A stretch of 60,936 bases of DNA. It comes from Dehalococcoidia bacterium. GTDB taxonomy: Bacteria; Chloroflexota; Dehalococcoidia; Lucifugimonadales; Australimonadaceae. The stretch lies in contig JAKUPZ010000011.1 of assembly GCA_022449765.1 (NCBI GenBank), positions 1-60,936 on the forward strand, read 5' to 3'. Shown piece after piece: positions 26,346 through 35,788 of the stretch (its first letter is position 1; every line of letters starts with the position of its first letter). The translations under genes and the position numbers were made by a program. The notes beneath the pieces are model-generated. The model made no database searches, was not told the DNA's origin, and worked only from the letters and a program-made list of their open reading frames with translations.

Positions 26346-27440
26346 CTAAAGATGATAGAGACCTAAAGCATTATCAACTAATATTTTTTTCTTTGACTCT
26401 TCATTTACGCTGGGAAGATTCCTAAAAGTTTCTATAGCGTCAACCTCGCTTGATGTGTCAGTATGTCCATAATCTGTACCAATTACGATATTTTCATCAC
26501 CAATATAGCTAAATACATATTCGAAATCATCATCTGTCTGAGCAGAAACATAAATGTTGTAATCCTTAAAAGGATTCTCAGGTATTTTCCACCCTGCCTG
26601 CTGCGCCCTTCGTGAGGTTTCGTGCATTATCCAGGGAACCCACTGGCAGGAAGATTCTATGAACCCCCAGCGCAAATCCGGGAAGCGCTTTGGCAAATCA
26701 CTAAGAATCAAACCATTACAGGCGTGCACTGTCGGCATTCGGAAGGTTGGCAACCCGCCGCTTGGGTCGTAGGGTGAATTCATTGCCTTTACATAATTTT
26801 GATTGGCATTGGCAATGTGAATAGTAATGGTCAAATCATGTTCTTGTGCCGCAGCCAAATAAGGATGGAAATAAGGGTCGAGCATAAACCTGTCATCTTC
26901 AAAAGGTTTCATTACTACACCTACGGCGCCGTTCTCTTTTGCCCAAGGCATCATATCAATAGCTTGGTCTAAATCAGTGAGTGGAAGCACTGCAGACCAT
27001 CGCAATCGACCATCCGACTGCTTCCAGGCTGACGCCATCCATTTATTCCAAGCCTTGCAGAGCGCACGATCAACTTCAGGTCGCCTTGTAACATCGCTGA
27101 TCCATAGGGTGTTGTGGAGTATTTGAATATCAACGCCAAGATCGTCCATGTGCCTGAGTCTGAGTGAAACATCATCAAGATGACGAGCATCTGCAGCGGT
27201 AACAAGGTCACGACCCGCTCGCTCTGACATTATCTCGAGCTCACGCTCTGAAGGAGTAGGTAGTCTCAATCCTGCAATTTTTCCATCTATCACCCAATAA
27301 CGACTTTGTGAATTATCAGGCGAGGAGAATAATTGAGGACGGTATTGTAAGTCTTCTTTATCAAGAAAATCCCATGTATGCTCAGATTCAACAACATGAG
27401 CATCGGCGTCAATTGCGCCAAATTTTACGGCTGTAGTCAT
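26346..27440 (-). CDS. Amidohydrolase family 2 (ACMSD-like)
   Basis: A 364-residue metal-dependent TIM-barrel protein of the amidohydrolase-2 group, whose members decarboxylate or hydrolyse aromatic acids (2-amino-3-carboxymuconate semialdehyde decarboxylase, gamma-resorcylate decarboxylase). IDADAHVVES gives the DxH motif near the N-terminus. Other features are TITIHIANAN (barrel His), GFIESSCQWVP and the final IVIGTDYGHTDT carrying the catalytic Asp. ATG 27440 has GGAGGG five bases before it. It is a close paralogue of the gene at 55974-57083, which shares the DYGH-D end motif. It is divergent from the thiolase-like gene. Confidence 0.87.
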   Translation of the reverse strand: MTTAVKFGAIDADAHVVESEHTWDFLDKEDLQYRPQLFSSPDNSQSRYWVIDGKIAGLRLPTPSERELEIMSERAGRDLVTAADARHLDDVSLRLRHMDDLGVDIQILHNTLWISDVTRRPEVDRALCKAWNKWMASAWKQSDGRLRWSAVLPLTDLDQAIDMMPWAKENGAVGVVMKPFEDDRFMLDPYFHPYLAAAQEHDLTITIHIANANQNYVKAMNSPYDPSGGLPTFRMPTVHACNGLILSDLPKRFPDLRWGFIESSCQWVPWIMHETSRRAQQAGWKIPENPFKDYNIYVSAQTDDDFEYVFSYIGDENIVIGTDYGHTDTSSEVDAIETFRNLPSVNEESKKKILVDNALGLYHL

Positions 27441-27529
27441 GGTTCCCTCCATTAGTACTGCCTCCAGTATCGTTCTATGGCTTTCACAAGGCAATATTTG
27501 TAATACCATGCTACATAGAAATTACAAAA

Positions 27530-28675
27530 ATGAAAAAGAATTTATCTAAAACAGCAGCAATTGTAGGTGTCGCAGAGTCTAATGAACTTGGAACAGTTCC
27601 AGGTAAATCAGCGCTGGCGCTCCATGCAGAAGCTGCTAGCAATGCCTTAGCTGATGCGGGTGTCGAACGTGACGAAGTAGACGGTCTTTTGACAGCCGGT
27701 TATTGGAATTATGACTTAGCAGATTATCTCGGCATAAAACCCCGTTATACCGATACAACTACCGTTGGTGGTGCATCGTTTGTAATACATGTTGGACACG
27801 CGGTTTCCGCGATAGCCGCTGGTTTGTGCGAAGTTGCTTTAATTACACATGGGCAATCTGGCCGTAATACTCGCGCACCGATGCCAAGAGACCCTAATGT
27901 CCCTTCTGCAATGTATGAAATCCCATACGGAATGATAGGAATGCCGATAAATTATTCTATGGCAGCCACGCGGTATATGCATTTATATGGGGAGGACAGA
28001 ACAAGGCAGGCAATGGCGGAAATTGCGGTTGCAACTAGAAAATGGGCTCAAATGAATCCTAAAGCTTCAATGCGAGACCCCATGAGTTTCGATGATTACC
28101 ATAATTCACGATGGATATCATGGCCATTTCATCTTCTGGATTGCTGTCTGGTAACTGATGCCGGTGCGGCAGTTGTAGTGACTTCAAAAGAAAGAGCTCA
28201 GAGCCTTTCTAAAAAGCCTGTATGGATTTTAGGACACTCGGAATACCACGACCATGCCGGTATCTCGACTATGGAAGATTTAACTATTACTCCTGCTAGA
28301 GTGACAGGTCCTGAAGCTCTAAGCATGGCCGGTGTTTCTCATAAAGATATCGGATTATCTATGATTTATGACTCATTTACATATACAGTCCTTGCAAGCT
28401 TAGAATCCTTAGGCTATTGCAAGCCTGGAGAAGGACCCGATTTCGTAGCCAATCAACGAACTGCACCTGGAGGAAATTTCCCTTTGAATACTAGCGGAGG
28501 CGGGCTCTCTTACACCCACCCTGGAATGTATGGAATTTTTCTCATTGTTGAAGCCGTCAGGCAGCTCCGAGGAGAGGCAGGGGAAAGGCAAGTACCTGAT
28601 TTGAATCTAAGCTTAGTCAATGGCACAGGTGGTGCGCTTTCTGCGACCGGGACTATTATTTTAGGAGTTGACTGA
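27530..28675 (+). CDS. Thiolase-fold protein without thiolase cysteines (Ltp2-like)
   Basis: A 381-residue thiolase-superfamily protein of the lipid-transfer/SCP-X group. The fold is shown by KSALALHAEAASNALADAGVERDEVDGLL and LSMIYDSFTYTVLASLESLGYC, and by a late LSYTHPGMYG in place of the usual GHPxG. The nucleophilic Cys expected near residue 83 is Ser (TVGGASFV), and the second Cys motif is replaced by NGTGG, so ordinary thiolysis is unlikely. Ltp2-type retro-aldolases are such cysteine-free relatives and need a DUF35 partner, which is encoded directly downstream with a 1-bp overlap. An aldol-lyase role on an acyl-CoA side chain is therefore inferred. Confidence 0.8.
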   Translation: MKKNLSKTAAIVGVAESNELGTVPGKSALALHAEAASNALADAGVERDEVDGLLTAGYWNYDLADYLGIKPRYTDTTTVGGASFVIHVGHAVSAIAAGLCEVALITHGQSGRNTRAPMPRDPNVPSAMYEIPYGMIGMPINYSMAATRYMHLYGEDRTRQAMAEIAVATRKWAQMNPKASMRDPMSFDDYHNSRWISWPFHLLDCCLVTDAGAAVVVTSKERAQSLSKKPVWILGHSEYHDHAGISTMEDLTITPARVTGPEALSMAGVSHKDIGLSMIYDSFTYTVLASLESLGYCKPGEGPDFVANQRTAPGGNFPLNTSGGGLSYTHPGMYGIFLIVEAVRQLRGEAGERQVPDLNLSLVNGTGGALSATGTIILGVD

Positions 28676-29115
28676 TGGGCACTCAATATCAAGGGCCATT
28701 ACCTGTACTACAGCCTGAATCAGATTTTTATTGGGAGAAGGCAAAGGCTCATGAGCTCTGGTTGCGTAAATGCGTTGACTGCAACAAAGCTTATTTTTAT
28801 CCACGCGATTTTTGCCCTAAGTGCGGTAATTACAATGTAACGTGGATACGAGCAAGCGGAAGAGGAACGCTGTATACGTTTGCAATCGTTGAACGAGCAC
28901 CGATTCCTTCTTTCCGTGATAGTGTACCGTTTATTGTGGCCATGGTTGATCTTGAAGAAGGCCCAAGATTCCCTACAAATATAGTTGGCGTTAACGCAAA
29001 ACCGGAAAATCTATTGATTGGGATGGAAGTTGAAGTGACTTTTCGGGATCTAAATGATGAGGTTACATTACCGCTTTTCAAACCCGTCTCTAATGAATTT
29101 CCCGACCACCATTAA
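28675..29115 (+). CDS. Zn-ribbon/OB-fold DUF35 protein, partner of the thiolase-fold protein
   Basis: A 146-residue DUF35 protein. The N-terminal rubredoxin-like zinc ribbon has Cys33-x-x-Cys36 (CVDC) and Cys47-x-x-Cys50 (CPKC). The OB fold follows (GRGTLYTFAIVERAP and PFIVAMVDLEEGPRFPTNIVG). Such proteins bind CoA substrates and activate thiolase-fold partners such as Ltp2 or acetone/acetyl-CoA ligases. The ATG overlaps the stop of the preceding gene, so stoichiometric production is likely. The 3' end overlaps the convergent SDR gene by 26 bp. Confidence 0.9.
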   Translation: MGTQYQGPLPVLQPESDFYWEKAKAHELWLRKCVDCNKAYFYPRDFCPKCGNYNVTWIRASGRGTLYTFAIVERAPIPSFRDSVPFIVAMVDLEEGPRFPTNIVGVNAKPENLLIGMEVEVTFRDLNDEVTLPLFKPVSNEFPDHH

Positions 29116-29845
29116 CAACAATCATTTGCCCAGTGATAAATCGCGCATCATCACTAAATAGAAAAGCCATAACACCTGTAAGGTCTTCGGGAACACCCCT
29201 ACGCACCAGAGATGCTTCAGGTTCAGGGTAAGCCTCATCAGCTCCTATAGGCTCTTCGGTATCTGAGGTTGTAGAACCAGGAGCAACAGTTACGACGTTG
29301 ATATTATGCTGACCTAGCTCCCTGGCAACTGCACGGGTTATTCCAGTGATTGCAGATTTTGAGGCAACGTAATGTGGGTTCATCGCATTAGGCCCTCTTG
29401 CAATGCGGAGTGTGCTTCCAGAGCTCACATTGACAATAGTTCCACTATTTTGCTCACGCATATAGGGAAATACTGCTCGAACTCCCAGGAAAGTACCTCT
29501 TGCGTTAACTGCAAATACACGGTCCCAAGTTTCCATATCCACATCAAGGATTGATTTTACTTCTAAGCCTCGCATCATACCTGCATTATTGAGCAATCCA
29601 TCAATTCTTCCGTATGTGTCATGCGTTTGCTTTGCCATGTCTAACATTGCTTCTTCAGAAGATACATCCACTTGAAGCGCAAGAACTTCAGCGCCCTCAG
29701 ATCTGCAAAGCTCTGTTGTTTTTTCTAAATTCTGGACATCTGCAATAGTTAATTTCGCCCCTTCCTTAGCGAATCGAATTGCATACTGTCGTCCCAGCCC
29801 AGCAGCAGCTCCAGTTACTATGATTACTTTTCCTTCAAGACGCAT
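29090..29845 (-). CDS. SDR family oxidoreductase
   Basis: A 251-residue classical SDR with TGAAAGLG (residues 11-18), Asp36 (favouring NAD), NNAG at 86-89, Ser142, and Tyr159-x-x-x-Lys163 (YVASK). Near the C-terminus it has the usual FLFSDDARFITGQMIVVNGG. It would oxidise or reduce a hydroxyl/keto group. It is downstream of the amidohydrolase at 29876 on the same strand, with a 30-bp gap, and tail-to-tail with the DUF35 gene. Confidence 0.9.
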   Translation of the reverse strand: MRLEGKVIIVTGAAAGLGRQYAIRFAKEGAKLTIADVQNLEKTTELCRSEGAEVLALQVDVSSEEAMLDMAKQTHDTYGRIDGLLNNAGMMRGLEVKSILDVDMETWDRVFAVNARGTFLGVRAVFPYMREQNSGTIVNVSSGSTLRIARGPNAMNPHYVASKSAITGITRAVARELGQHNINVVTVAPGSTTSDTEEPIGADEAYPEPEASLVRRGVPEDLTGVMAFLFSDDARFITGQMIVVNGGREIH

Positions 29846-29875
29846 ATCTCCTCCATTTATTAGGTCAAAGTATTT

Positions 29876-31039
29876 CTAGGAACCTACGGCTTGTGGGGCC
29901 TTAAGGCCATAGAGCTCAGTAGTCCCCTTCCATATAATCCGGTCCTTCTGTTCCTGAGTAAGATCAGTCCTGTTCATAAGGAATTTAGGTGAATCTGGAA
30001 TTCTGTGAGCATGAGGTATATCGCTAGCATAAACCCAGCAATCAGTTCCGTATTTACCTACCATGTAAGGCAGTAATTGATCATCAACCTCAAATCCAAT
30101 AAATATCCTTCCATCTTTGATGTACTCAAGAGGAGTAGCCTGAGGGAGCCCACGATCAATAATAGGTTGATGCTCAGATCGGATCGTACCGAGTTCCATT
30201 CGGTCTTTGACGTTGTCCAAAGTAAAATCCATTACTGCAACAGCAAAATCAACCCAAGTACAACCTGTCTCCAAAAATGAAACTTTCACTTTAGGATATC
30301 GATCTAATATTCCTGACCCACATATAGTCTTGAACCCGCGCACGACAGAAGTAAGAAATTGGTCTCCTGCGATATTCTTCCAATCTTTAAGAGCATCTTT
30401 TGCCCCCATCCCAGGATGAACATTCACCGGTAGTTCTAGATCTTGAGCTGCTGCCCATATAGGCTCGAAATCAGGATGATCCAAAGCTTTATTGCCGTAA
30501 TCACCGAAGACCATTATTCCCAATGATCCCATTTTTTTCGTACGCTCCATTTCCCTGACAGCCTCACTTGGGTCCCTTGGGTCAATAACTGTGACCCATT
30601 TAAGCCTTTCCGGAGATTGATTAGAAACGTCAGCTACCCAATTGTTATAGGATCGCGTAAGGCCTGCATTCAAATCAGGATCTTTAACTATCGGCCAATG
30701 CAACAATAAGGTTGGGTAGTTTACTGAGAGGTAAGTACTTTCAGCATCCATTACAGCAAGCCTATCTTCGGCTGAATGAAATTCACCGCTTTCGTGAGGA
30801 CCACGCCATTTTGCCATCAATTCATATTCAGTAGAAACCACACCATCTCGGCTTGATGGAGATCCACCTACTCTGATTCGCTCTCCGTCGATTTCCCAAA
30901 TATAATCGTGCTCAAATTCGCCTGTCTCAATTACTTTTGGTCTACGGTCACGATATTTGGGCTCAAGATATTCATCGGACCAGGTAGCCTCCCATTCTTC
31001 CACATGTCCGTCGCCATCGAGCGCTTGGATGTCATTCAT
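29876..31039 (-). CDS. Amidohydrolase family 2
   Basis: A 387-residue member of the ACMSD-like amidohydrolase group. N-terminal LDGDGHVEE carries the DxH motif. The barrel has LPVNVHPGMGAKDALKDW, with His at the end of strand 5, and VSFLETGCTWVDFAV. The late segment CWVYASDIPHAHR carries Asp, followed by His as in related decarboxylases. ATG 31039 has AAGGAGA seven bases upstream and is preferred to a start ten codons earlier. It is divergent from the Gfo/Idh gene at 31168, with a 128-bp shared control region. Confidence 0.87.
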   Translation of the reverse strand: MNDIQALDGDGHVEEWEATWSDEYLEPKYRDRRPKVIETGEFEHDYIWEIDGERIRVGGSPSSRDGVVSTEYELMAKWRGPHESGEFHSAEDRLAVMDAESTYLSVNYPTLLLHWPIVKDPDLNAGLTRSYNNWVADVSNQSPERLKWVTVIDPRDPSEAVREMERTKKMGSLGIMVFGDYGNKALDHPDFEPIWAAAQDLELPVNVHPGMGAKDALKDWKNIAGDQFLTSVVRGFKTICGSGILDRYPKVKVSFLETGCTWVDFAVAVMDFTLDNVKDRMELGTIRSEHQPIIDRGLPQATPLEYIKDGRIFIGFEVDDQLLPYMVGKYGTDCWVYASDIPHAHRIPDSPKFLMNRTDLTQEQKDRIIWKGTTELYGLKAPQAVGS

Positions 31040-31167
31040 TCGTAAATCTCCTTCTTGCACTGTCATCAAAGCATAATCCCACCGTATATAGCTACATGAA
31101 CCTAGTCAATAGTGGTCTGGTCCATGTGCAAGCTTTCTAGTAGAGTCTCAACCCACGGGAGATCACG

Positions 31168-32358
31168 ATGGATACTGATAAAATCATTAATTTTGGGATA
31201 GTAGGCTTGGGGACTGCTGGAAGTGCACTTGTACAACCAGTACTCAAAAATAAAAATTTCAGGATGGCTGGTGCTGCAGACCTTGATAAAGAGACGCTAG
31301 CCCGTTTCAAATCCGACTTCCCCGAAGCTGGTATTTTCGATAGTGCAGAAGCAATTGCTGAGGCAGATGGGATAGATGCACTCTTTATATCTACTCCTAC
31401 TCAATTTCATACAGGGCATGTACTCGCTGCAATCAATAACGGAAAACATGTCGTAACGGAAAAACCCATTGCCACTAATCTTGATGATGCTGATGCCATG
31501 ATTGAAGCATCTGAAAAAGCAGGTGTCACTTTGATGGTTGGTCATTCGTTTGGCTACGAAACACCAATAAAAGCAATTCGAAATACCGTCAACAGTGGTG
31601 AGCTCGGCCCTCTTCGAATGCTACACAACTGGTACTTTACAGATTGGATGTACCGTCCTCGAAATCCTGAAGAGCTAGACACCTCTCTTGGCGGAGGAGT
31701 TACATTCCGTCAAGGATCTCATCAGTTCGACATTATAAGATTAATTGGTGGGGGTCTGGTTCGTAGCGTACGTGCTATGACCGCGAAATTCGACGTCTCT
31801 CGGCCTGCGGAGGGAGCCCATACTGTATTCCTTGAATTTGAAAACGGTGCAGTTGCAACTGCTATTTACAGTGGGTACGACAGGTTTCGTTCAGCGGAGC
31901 TCGGATATAACGTCGGAGAAGGCGGGCTACCTTTCAATCTGGAGAAGTACGGTGCGGCTCGAAATGCGTTGAAAAATGCAAACCCTGAAGCCGAACTAGA
32001 ACTAAAGAAAAGTGTTAGATATGGAGGTTCAAGCTCAAGAAATTGGGGCGAAGTTCCTGATAGCCATCCTTTTTACGGGCTAACCGTAGTCAGTTGTGAA
32101 AATGGGGATATCCGGCAATCACCTGATGGACTGCTAGTCTATTCAGAGAATGAAAAGCGAGAGGTTGCAATACCAAAAGGAACTTCAGGTAGGGACAATA
32201 TCCTGACCGAACTAAAAGCTGCAATATTAGATAAGATACCTCCATTACATGACGGAAGATGGGGTAAAGCTAATTTAGAAGTGTGCCTTGCTGCCTTAGA
32301 ATCCTCACATAAACGTAAGGAAATATATTTAAGCCACCAAAAAATGGTTCATGACTAG
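31168..32358 (+). CDS. Gfo/Idh/MocA family oxidoreductase
   Basis: A 396-residue NAD(P)-dependent dehydrogenase. The Rossmann loop is FGIVGLGTAGSALVQP (about residues 9-24), the EKP motif is in HVVTEKPIATN, and the second domain contains SLGGGVTFRQGSHQFDIIRLIGGG with the conserved substrate-side histidine. Dihydrodiol dehydrogenases of phthalate pathways (Pht4) belong to this family and act directly after a Rieske oxygenase; a Rieske gene is two genes downstream. It heads a five-gene plus-strand operon. GGGAGATC precedes the ATG. It shares its fold and a C-terminal WGKANLE motif with the other two members in this window. Confidence 0.88.
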   Translation: MDTDKIINFGIVGLGTAGSALVQPVLKNKNFRMAGAADLDKETLARFKSDFPEAGIFDSAEAIAEADGIDALFISTPTQFHTGHVLAAINNGKHVVTEKPIATNLDDADAMIEASEKAGVTLMVGHSFGYETPIKAIRNTVNSGELGPLRMLHNWYFTDWMYRPRNPEELDTSLGGGVTFRQGSHQFDIIRLIGGGLVRSVRAMTAKFDVSRPAEGAHTVFLEFENGAVATAIYSGYDRFRSAELGYNVGEGGLPFNLEKYGAARNALKNANPEAELELKKSVRYGGSSSRNWGEVPDSHPFYGLTVVSCENGDIRQSPDGLLVYSENEKREVAIPKGTSGRDNILTELKAAILDKIPPLHDGRWGKANLEVCLAALESSHKRKEIYLSHQKMVHD

Positions 32359-32366
32359 GAGGAATA

Positions 32367-33167
32367 ATGACCAGAGAATGGGATGAGATAAAATATGAAG
32401 TTGCTGTAGCCAATCGGGTTCTTGCTGAAGTCGGTCTTGCTACCGGGTTTCGAGCCTCGTTAGGACATGCAAGTATGCGCCTACCAAATGACCCGGATAA
32501 ATTCGTTGTAAAAGGAAGGGGCTATACGGTAGACGCTCTGCATTCAATGCGACCACAAGATATGATCGTTGTAGATATTGAGGGTCATAAAGTTGATGGA
32601 CCAGTAGGTTCTTCGCAGCCGTTTGAAGTCATTATGCATTCGTCTATCATGAAGTTGCGACCTGAGATTAAGTCGGTTGTCCACGTACATCCCCACTACA
32701 CGATTCTTGCATCTACGCTGAATAAGCGCTTGCGTCCAATGAATCAAGAAGGCGCACAATTGGTACAAAAAGAATTGCCAATGTGGAATCATGTCAAAAC
32801 CGTCCAGACTGAAGATGAAGGCCTTGAAGTTGCTCAGCTGATGGGTGACTCAAAAGCTATTTTGCTAAGAGGTCACGGCGCTACCACAGCCGGTAGCAGC
32901 CTTGAAGATGCGGTAATGACAATGATGCAGCTTGAAGAGCAAGCAAAAATGAATTACTGGGCATTTTCCGCAATGGGTGCAGATCATCCATATCTTGAAG
33001 ATGAAATAGTAGATGAGATGTCGGGTCGAACACCCTTGCCTGAGCTGCCTCACTTTAAGCAAGTTCTTCCTCCCGGATGGCGACCAAACGTAGGCGGTGT
33101 ATGGCAATATTATACGAGAATCGTAACGGAAAACCCGGATGCTGCGCCTACAATTCATAGGCCATAA
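32367..33167 (+). CDS. Class II aldolase/adducin family protein
   Basis: A 266-residue zinc-dependent aldolase-fold enzyme. The Zn ligands are in VVHVHPHYTI (HxH) and RGHG (ILLRGHGATTAGSS). The N-terminal GHASMRLPNDPDKFVVKGRG forms the phosphate or carboxylate pocket. Besides sugar-phosphate aldolases, this family includes decarboxylases in aromatic pathways acting on carboxylated muconate semialdehydes or dihydroxyphthalates. Its place between a dihydrodiol dehydrogenase-like gene and a Rieske oxygenase favours a decarboxylase or aldolase on an aromatic intermediate. Eight bases separate it from the preceding gene, with AGGAGG upstream. Confidence 0.88.
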   Translation: MTREWDEIKYEVAVANRVLAEVGLATGFRASLGHASMRLPNDPDKFVVKGRGYTVDALHSMRPQDMIVVDIEGHKVDGPVGSSQPFEVIMHSSIMKLRPEIKSVVHVHPHYTILASTLNKRLRPMNQEGAQLVQKELPMWNHVKTVQTEDEGLEVAQLMGDSKAILLRGHGATTAGSSLEDAVMTMMQLEEQAKMNYWAFSAMGADHPYLEDEIVDEMSGRTPLPELPHFKQVLPPGWRPNVGGVWQYYTRIVTENPDAAPTIHRP

Positions 33168-33184
33168 AAGAAAGGCTAATTTCG

Positions 33185-33213
33185 TTGACACGCGTTGCTA
33201 TCGATTCTACTCT
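33185..33213 (+). promoter_or_regulatory. Candidate internal promoter before the Rieske gene
   Basis: A perfect TTGACA (33185-33190), 17-base spacer and TACTCT (33208-33213), 28 bp before the Rieske start. The -10 is weak. It could give the oxygenase and the following genes additional transcription. Confidence 0.4.
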
Positions 33214-33241
33214 ATGGTAAGCGCGGTTTTAGGGGGAATTT

Positions 33242-34519
33242 ATGTTAAATCAAGCTGAGAATGATGCTATTACTAGGGTAAGCCCCGGCACGCCAATGGG
33301 TGAACTCATGCGTCGTTACTGGCATCCCATTGCTGCTGCTTCTGAATTGGATGAAAAGCCTACGAAAGCTGTTCGGATTCTGGGAGAAGACCTTGTTTTG
33401 TACAAGGATAAATCCGGCACCATCGGCTTGATTGATCGTTTCTGTCCGCATCGACGTGTCGACCTTTCCTATGGAATACCTGAAGAAAATGGTCTCCGGT
33501 GCATGTACCACGGATGGATGATGGACGAGACCGGCCAGTGCGTAGAGCAACCGTTTGAGGAAACTGTTCGCCCTGACGGCAGATTCAAGGAGAAAGTCAA
33601 AATTGCAGGATACCCTGTTCAAGAACTTGGCGGGCTTGTATTCACATATATGGGGCCACAGCCTGCACCGTTGCTACCCAATTACGACATTTTAGCTCAA
33701 AAAAACGGCGTCTTACGCGAATTATTTGTCGCAGAGTTACCTGTAAATTGGCTTCAATGCATGGAAAATTCTGTTGATCCCGTTCACCTTGAATGGCTAC
33801 ATGGAGTGTATGGCGCATGGTCTGCAAAACTAGAAGGCCGTCGCGATGCAGTAGCTGAAAGTCTAGCCATATATGACAGGCATAAAGAAATCGGTTTTGA
33901 TCAGTTTGAAAGAGGGATAATTAAGCGACGGGTTTATGGGAATACCACAAAAGAATCACCTAAATGGAGTGTTGGGCATCCATTACTCTTCCCTAATATC
34001 TTGCAACAAGGTGGTGGTGGCAGGTATTTCTTTCAATTTAGGGTCCCCATCGACGATGAGCATACTTGGCACGTTGAATTAACTAGTTATTGGTTTCCAA
34101 CCGACGTTGAAGTGCCTGCCCAAGACGTAGTCCCTTATTCACAAATTGAGTTAACCAGACCTGATGGGCATTGGCGTAGCGACGATACGATGGCACAAGA
34201 TCATATTGTTTGGATCCTTCAAGGTGCAATTATGGATCGCTCTGCAGAGACACTTGGGGAATCTGATCGAGGGCTCATCTTCTATCGGAAAATGCTTAGC
34301 GAACAGATGCAAATTGTCATGGATGGCGGGGAACCAATAAACATTGTGCGCGATGTAAATGAAAATGTGATGATTCATGTCGAGCAGGAAGGATGGACAA
34401 CTCTTGGAAAGACTTCTGATATCGACGAGATTGCACGGTATGGAAGTAAATTGAAGCCATTGATTCAAGAAATGCTTGATAAAACTGGGTATGCATCAAA
34501 AGAAAGTGCAACGGCATAG
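33242..34519 (+). CDS. Rieske non-heme iron oxygenase, large subunit
   Basis: A 425-residue single-component-type ring-hydroxylating oxygenase of the phthalate/vanillate demethylase branch. The Rieske [2Fe-2S] ligands are Cys68, His70, Cys87 and His90 (CPHR...CMYH). The mononuclear iron site is Asp179-x-x-His182-x4-His187 in ENSVDPVHLEWLHG. It would dihydroxylate or O-demethylate an aromatic carboxylate using O2 and electrons from a reductase not encoded nearby. GGGGGAAT lies before the ATG. It is paralogous to the truncated gene at the right edge. It is third of five co-directional genes. Confidence 0.93.
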   Translation: MLNQAENDAITRVSPGTPMGELMRRYWHPIAAASELDEKPTKAVRILGEDLVLYKDKSGTIGLIDRFCPHRRVDLSYGIPEENGLRCMYHGWMMDETGQCVEQPFEETVRPDGRFKEKVKIAGYPVQELGGLVFTYMGPQPAPLLPNYDILAQKNGVLRELFVAELPVNWLQCMENSVDPVHLEWLHGVYGAWSAKLEGRRDAVAESLAIYDRHKEIGFDQFERGIIKRRVYGNTTKESPKWSVGHPLLFPNILQQGGGGRYFFQFRVPIDDEHTWHVELTSYWFPTDVEVPAQDVVPYSQIELTRPDGHWRSDDTMAQDHIVWILQGAIMDRSAETLGESDRGLIFYRKMLSEQMQIVMDGGEPINIVRDVNENVMIHVEQEGWTTLGKTSDIDEIARYGSKLKPLIQEMLDKTGYASKESATA

Positions 34520-34539
34520 CGAAGCGTTGAGGAGGCGAC

Positions 34540-35766
34540 ATGGCAGGAGTTAAACCAATTAATTTTGGGATCATCGGGCTTGGAGCAGGCACGATGAACA
34601 TGATCCCAGAACTCAGCACGAACCCAAATGCAAATATCGTTGCTGCCGCTGACACACGCAAAGATGCACTCGATAGGTTTACAAGAGATTTTGGAGGGCG
34701 CATCTACAGCAATGCCGAGGATCTATGTAAAGATCCTGATGTCGAAGTCATCTACGTAATGACTCCCGATGAAATGCACGCAGAGCATGCTGTTCTTGCG
34801 GCCGAGCATGGAAAACAAGTCATTTTAGACAAACCAATGGGACTTACTCTGGAGCAATGTGATGATGTTATTGCAGCGACAGAAAAGAATGGGACGCGTG
34901 TGATCGTCGGGCATTCCCAAAGCCTAGATCTCGTAAATCTAAAGATCGCAGAGATAGCAAATAGTGGGCAATTAGGCAAAGTCGTAATGATCCATACCAT
35001 GTTTTATAGCGACTGGATTTATAGACCTCGAGCAAAAGAGGAGCTAATTCAAGAGCGTGGCGGCAGTATTGTTAGGCGACAAGGTCCAATACAGGTTGAT
35101 ATTGTCCGAATGATTGGTGGAGGAAAGGTAAGATCGGTTAGAGGGAAAACAAATATAGTTGATGCTAATCGACCTATCGATGGAAGCTTTAATGCGTTTG
35201 TAGATTTCGATAACGGATCCTCGGCCACCATAATTTATGACGGTTATGGGCACTTTAATAGTGCAGATCTTACTTACGGTTATACCTTACAAGGATTCCC
35301 AATGAATCCTGATTTACACATAAATTCCCGTAAGCGAATTGAGGGTTTTGCAAGCATTAGCGAGGAGGAGCAATATAAAGACACTACTCGCTACGGTGGC
35401 TCTATGAATCGGTCGCTGGCTCATCAGGTATCTCCTGATAGGAGACATGCTTTTTTTGGTTTCACCCTTGTCTCATGTGAAAAAGGCGATATTCGGCAAA
35501 CGCCAACCGGAGTATTGATATATGGCGATAAAGAAAATATCGAAATCCCTGTAGCTGCCGGGGAAGGGTACAATCGTCGGTACTGCGCGGTAGAAGTTGA
35601 TGAAATGTGCCGCGCAATTCGTGATGACACTCCGGTACGAATTCACGATGCCTACTGGGGTAAAGCTACTCAAGAAGTAGTGTTAGGAATCATTGATTCT
35701 TCAAATGAGAGGCGTGAAGTTTTCATGAAATACCAAGTCCCTTACACGGGTCAGGGCGTGAGTTAA
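34540..35766 (+). CDS. Gfo/Idh/MocA family oxidoreductase
   Basis: A 408-residue paralogue of the operon's first gene. The Rossmann loop is FGIIGLGAGTMNMIPEL, the lysine motif is DKP instead of EKP (VILDKPMGLT), and the second domain contains GGSIVRRQGPIQVDIVRMIGGG, where the usual QGPHQ histidine is Ile. These changes at both signature positions suggest a different substrate or altered chemistry. It follows the Rieske gene by 20 bp (GAGGCG before the ATG), fitting a dihydrodiol dehydrogenase role. It is followed by a nitroreductase. Confidence 0.87.
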   Translation: MAGVKPINFGIIGLGAGTMNMIPELSTNPNANIVAAADTRKDALDRFTRDFGGRIYSNAEDLCKDPDVEVIYVMTPDEMHAEHAVLAAEHGKQVILDKPMGLTLEQCDDVIAATEKNGTRVIVGHSQSLDLVNLKIAEIANSGQLGKVVMIHTMFYSDWIYRPRAKEELIQERGGSIVRRQGPIQVDIVRMIGGGKVRSVRGKTNIVDANRPIDGSFNAFVDFDNGSSATIIYDGYGHFNSADLTYGYTLQGFPMNPDLHINSRKRIEGFASISEEEQYKDTTRYGGSMNRSLAHQVSPDRRHAFFGFTLVSCEKGDIRQTPTGVLIYGDKENIEIPVAAGEGYNRRYCAVEVDEMCRAIRDDTPVRIHDAYWGKATQEVVLGIIDSSNERREVFMKYQVPYTGQGVS

Positions 35767-35788
35767 ATTTATACTGAAGGACAAAAAA

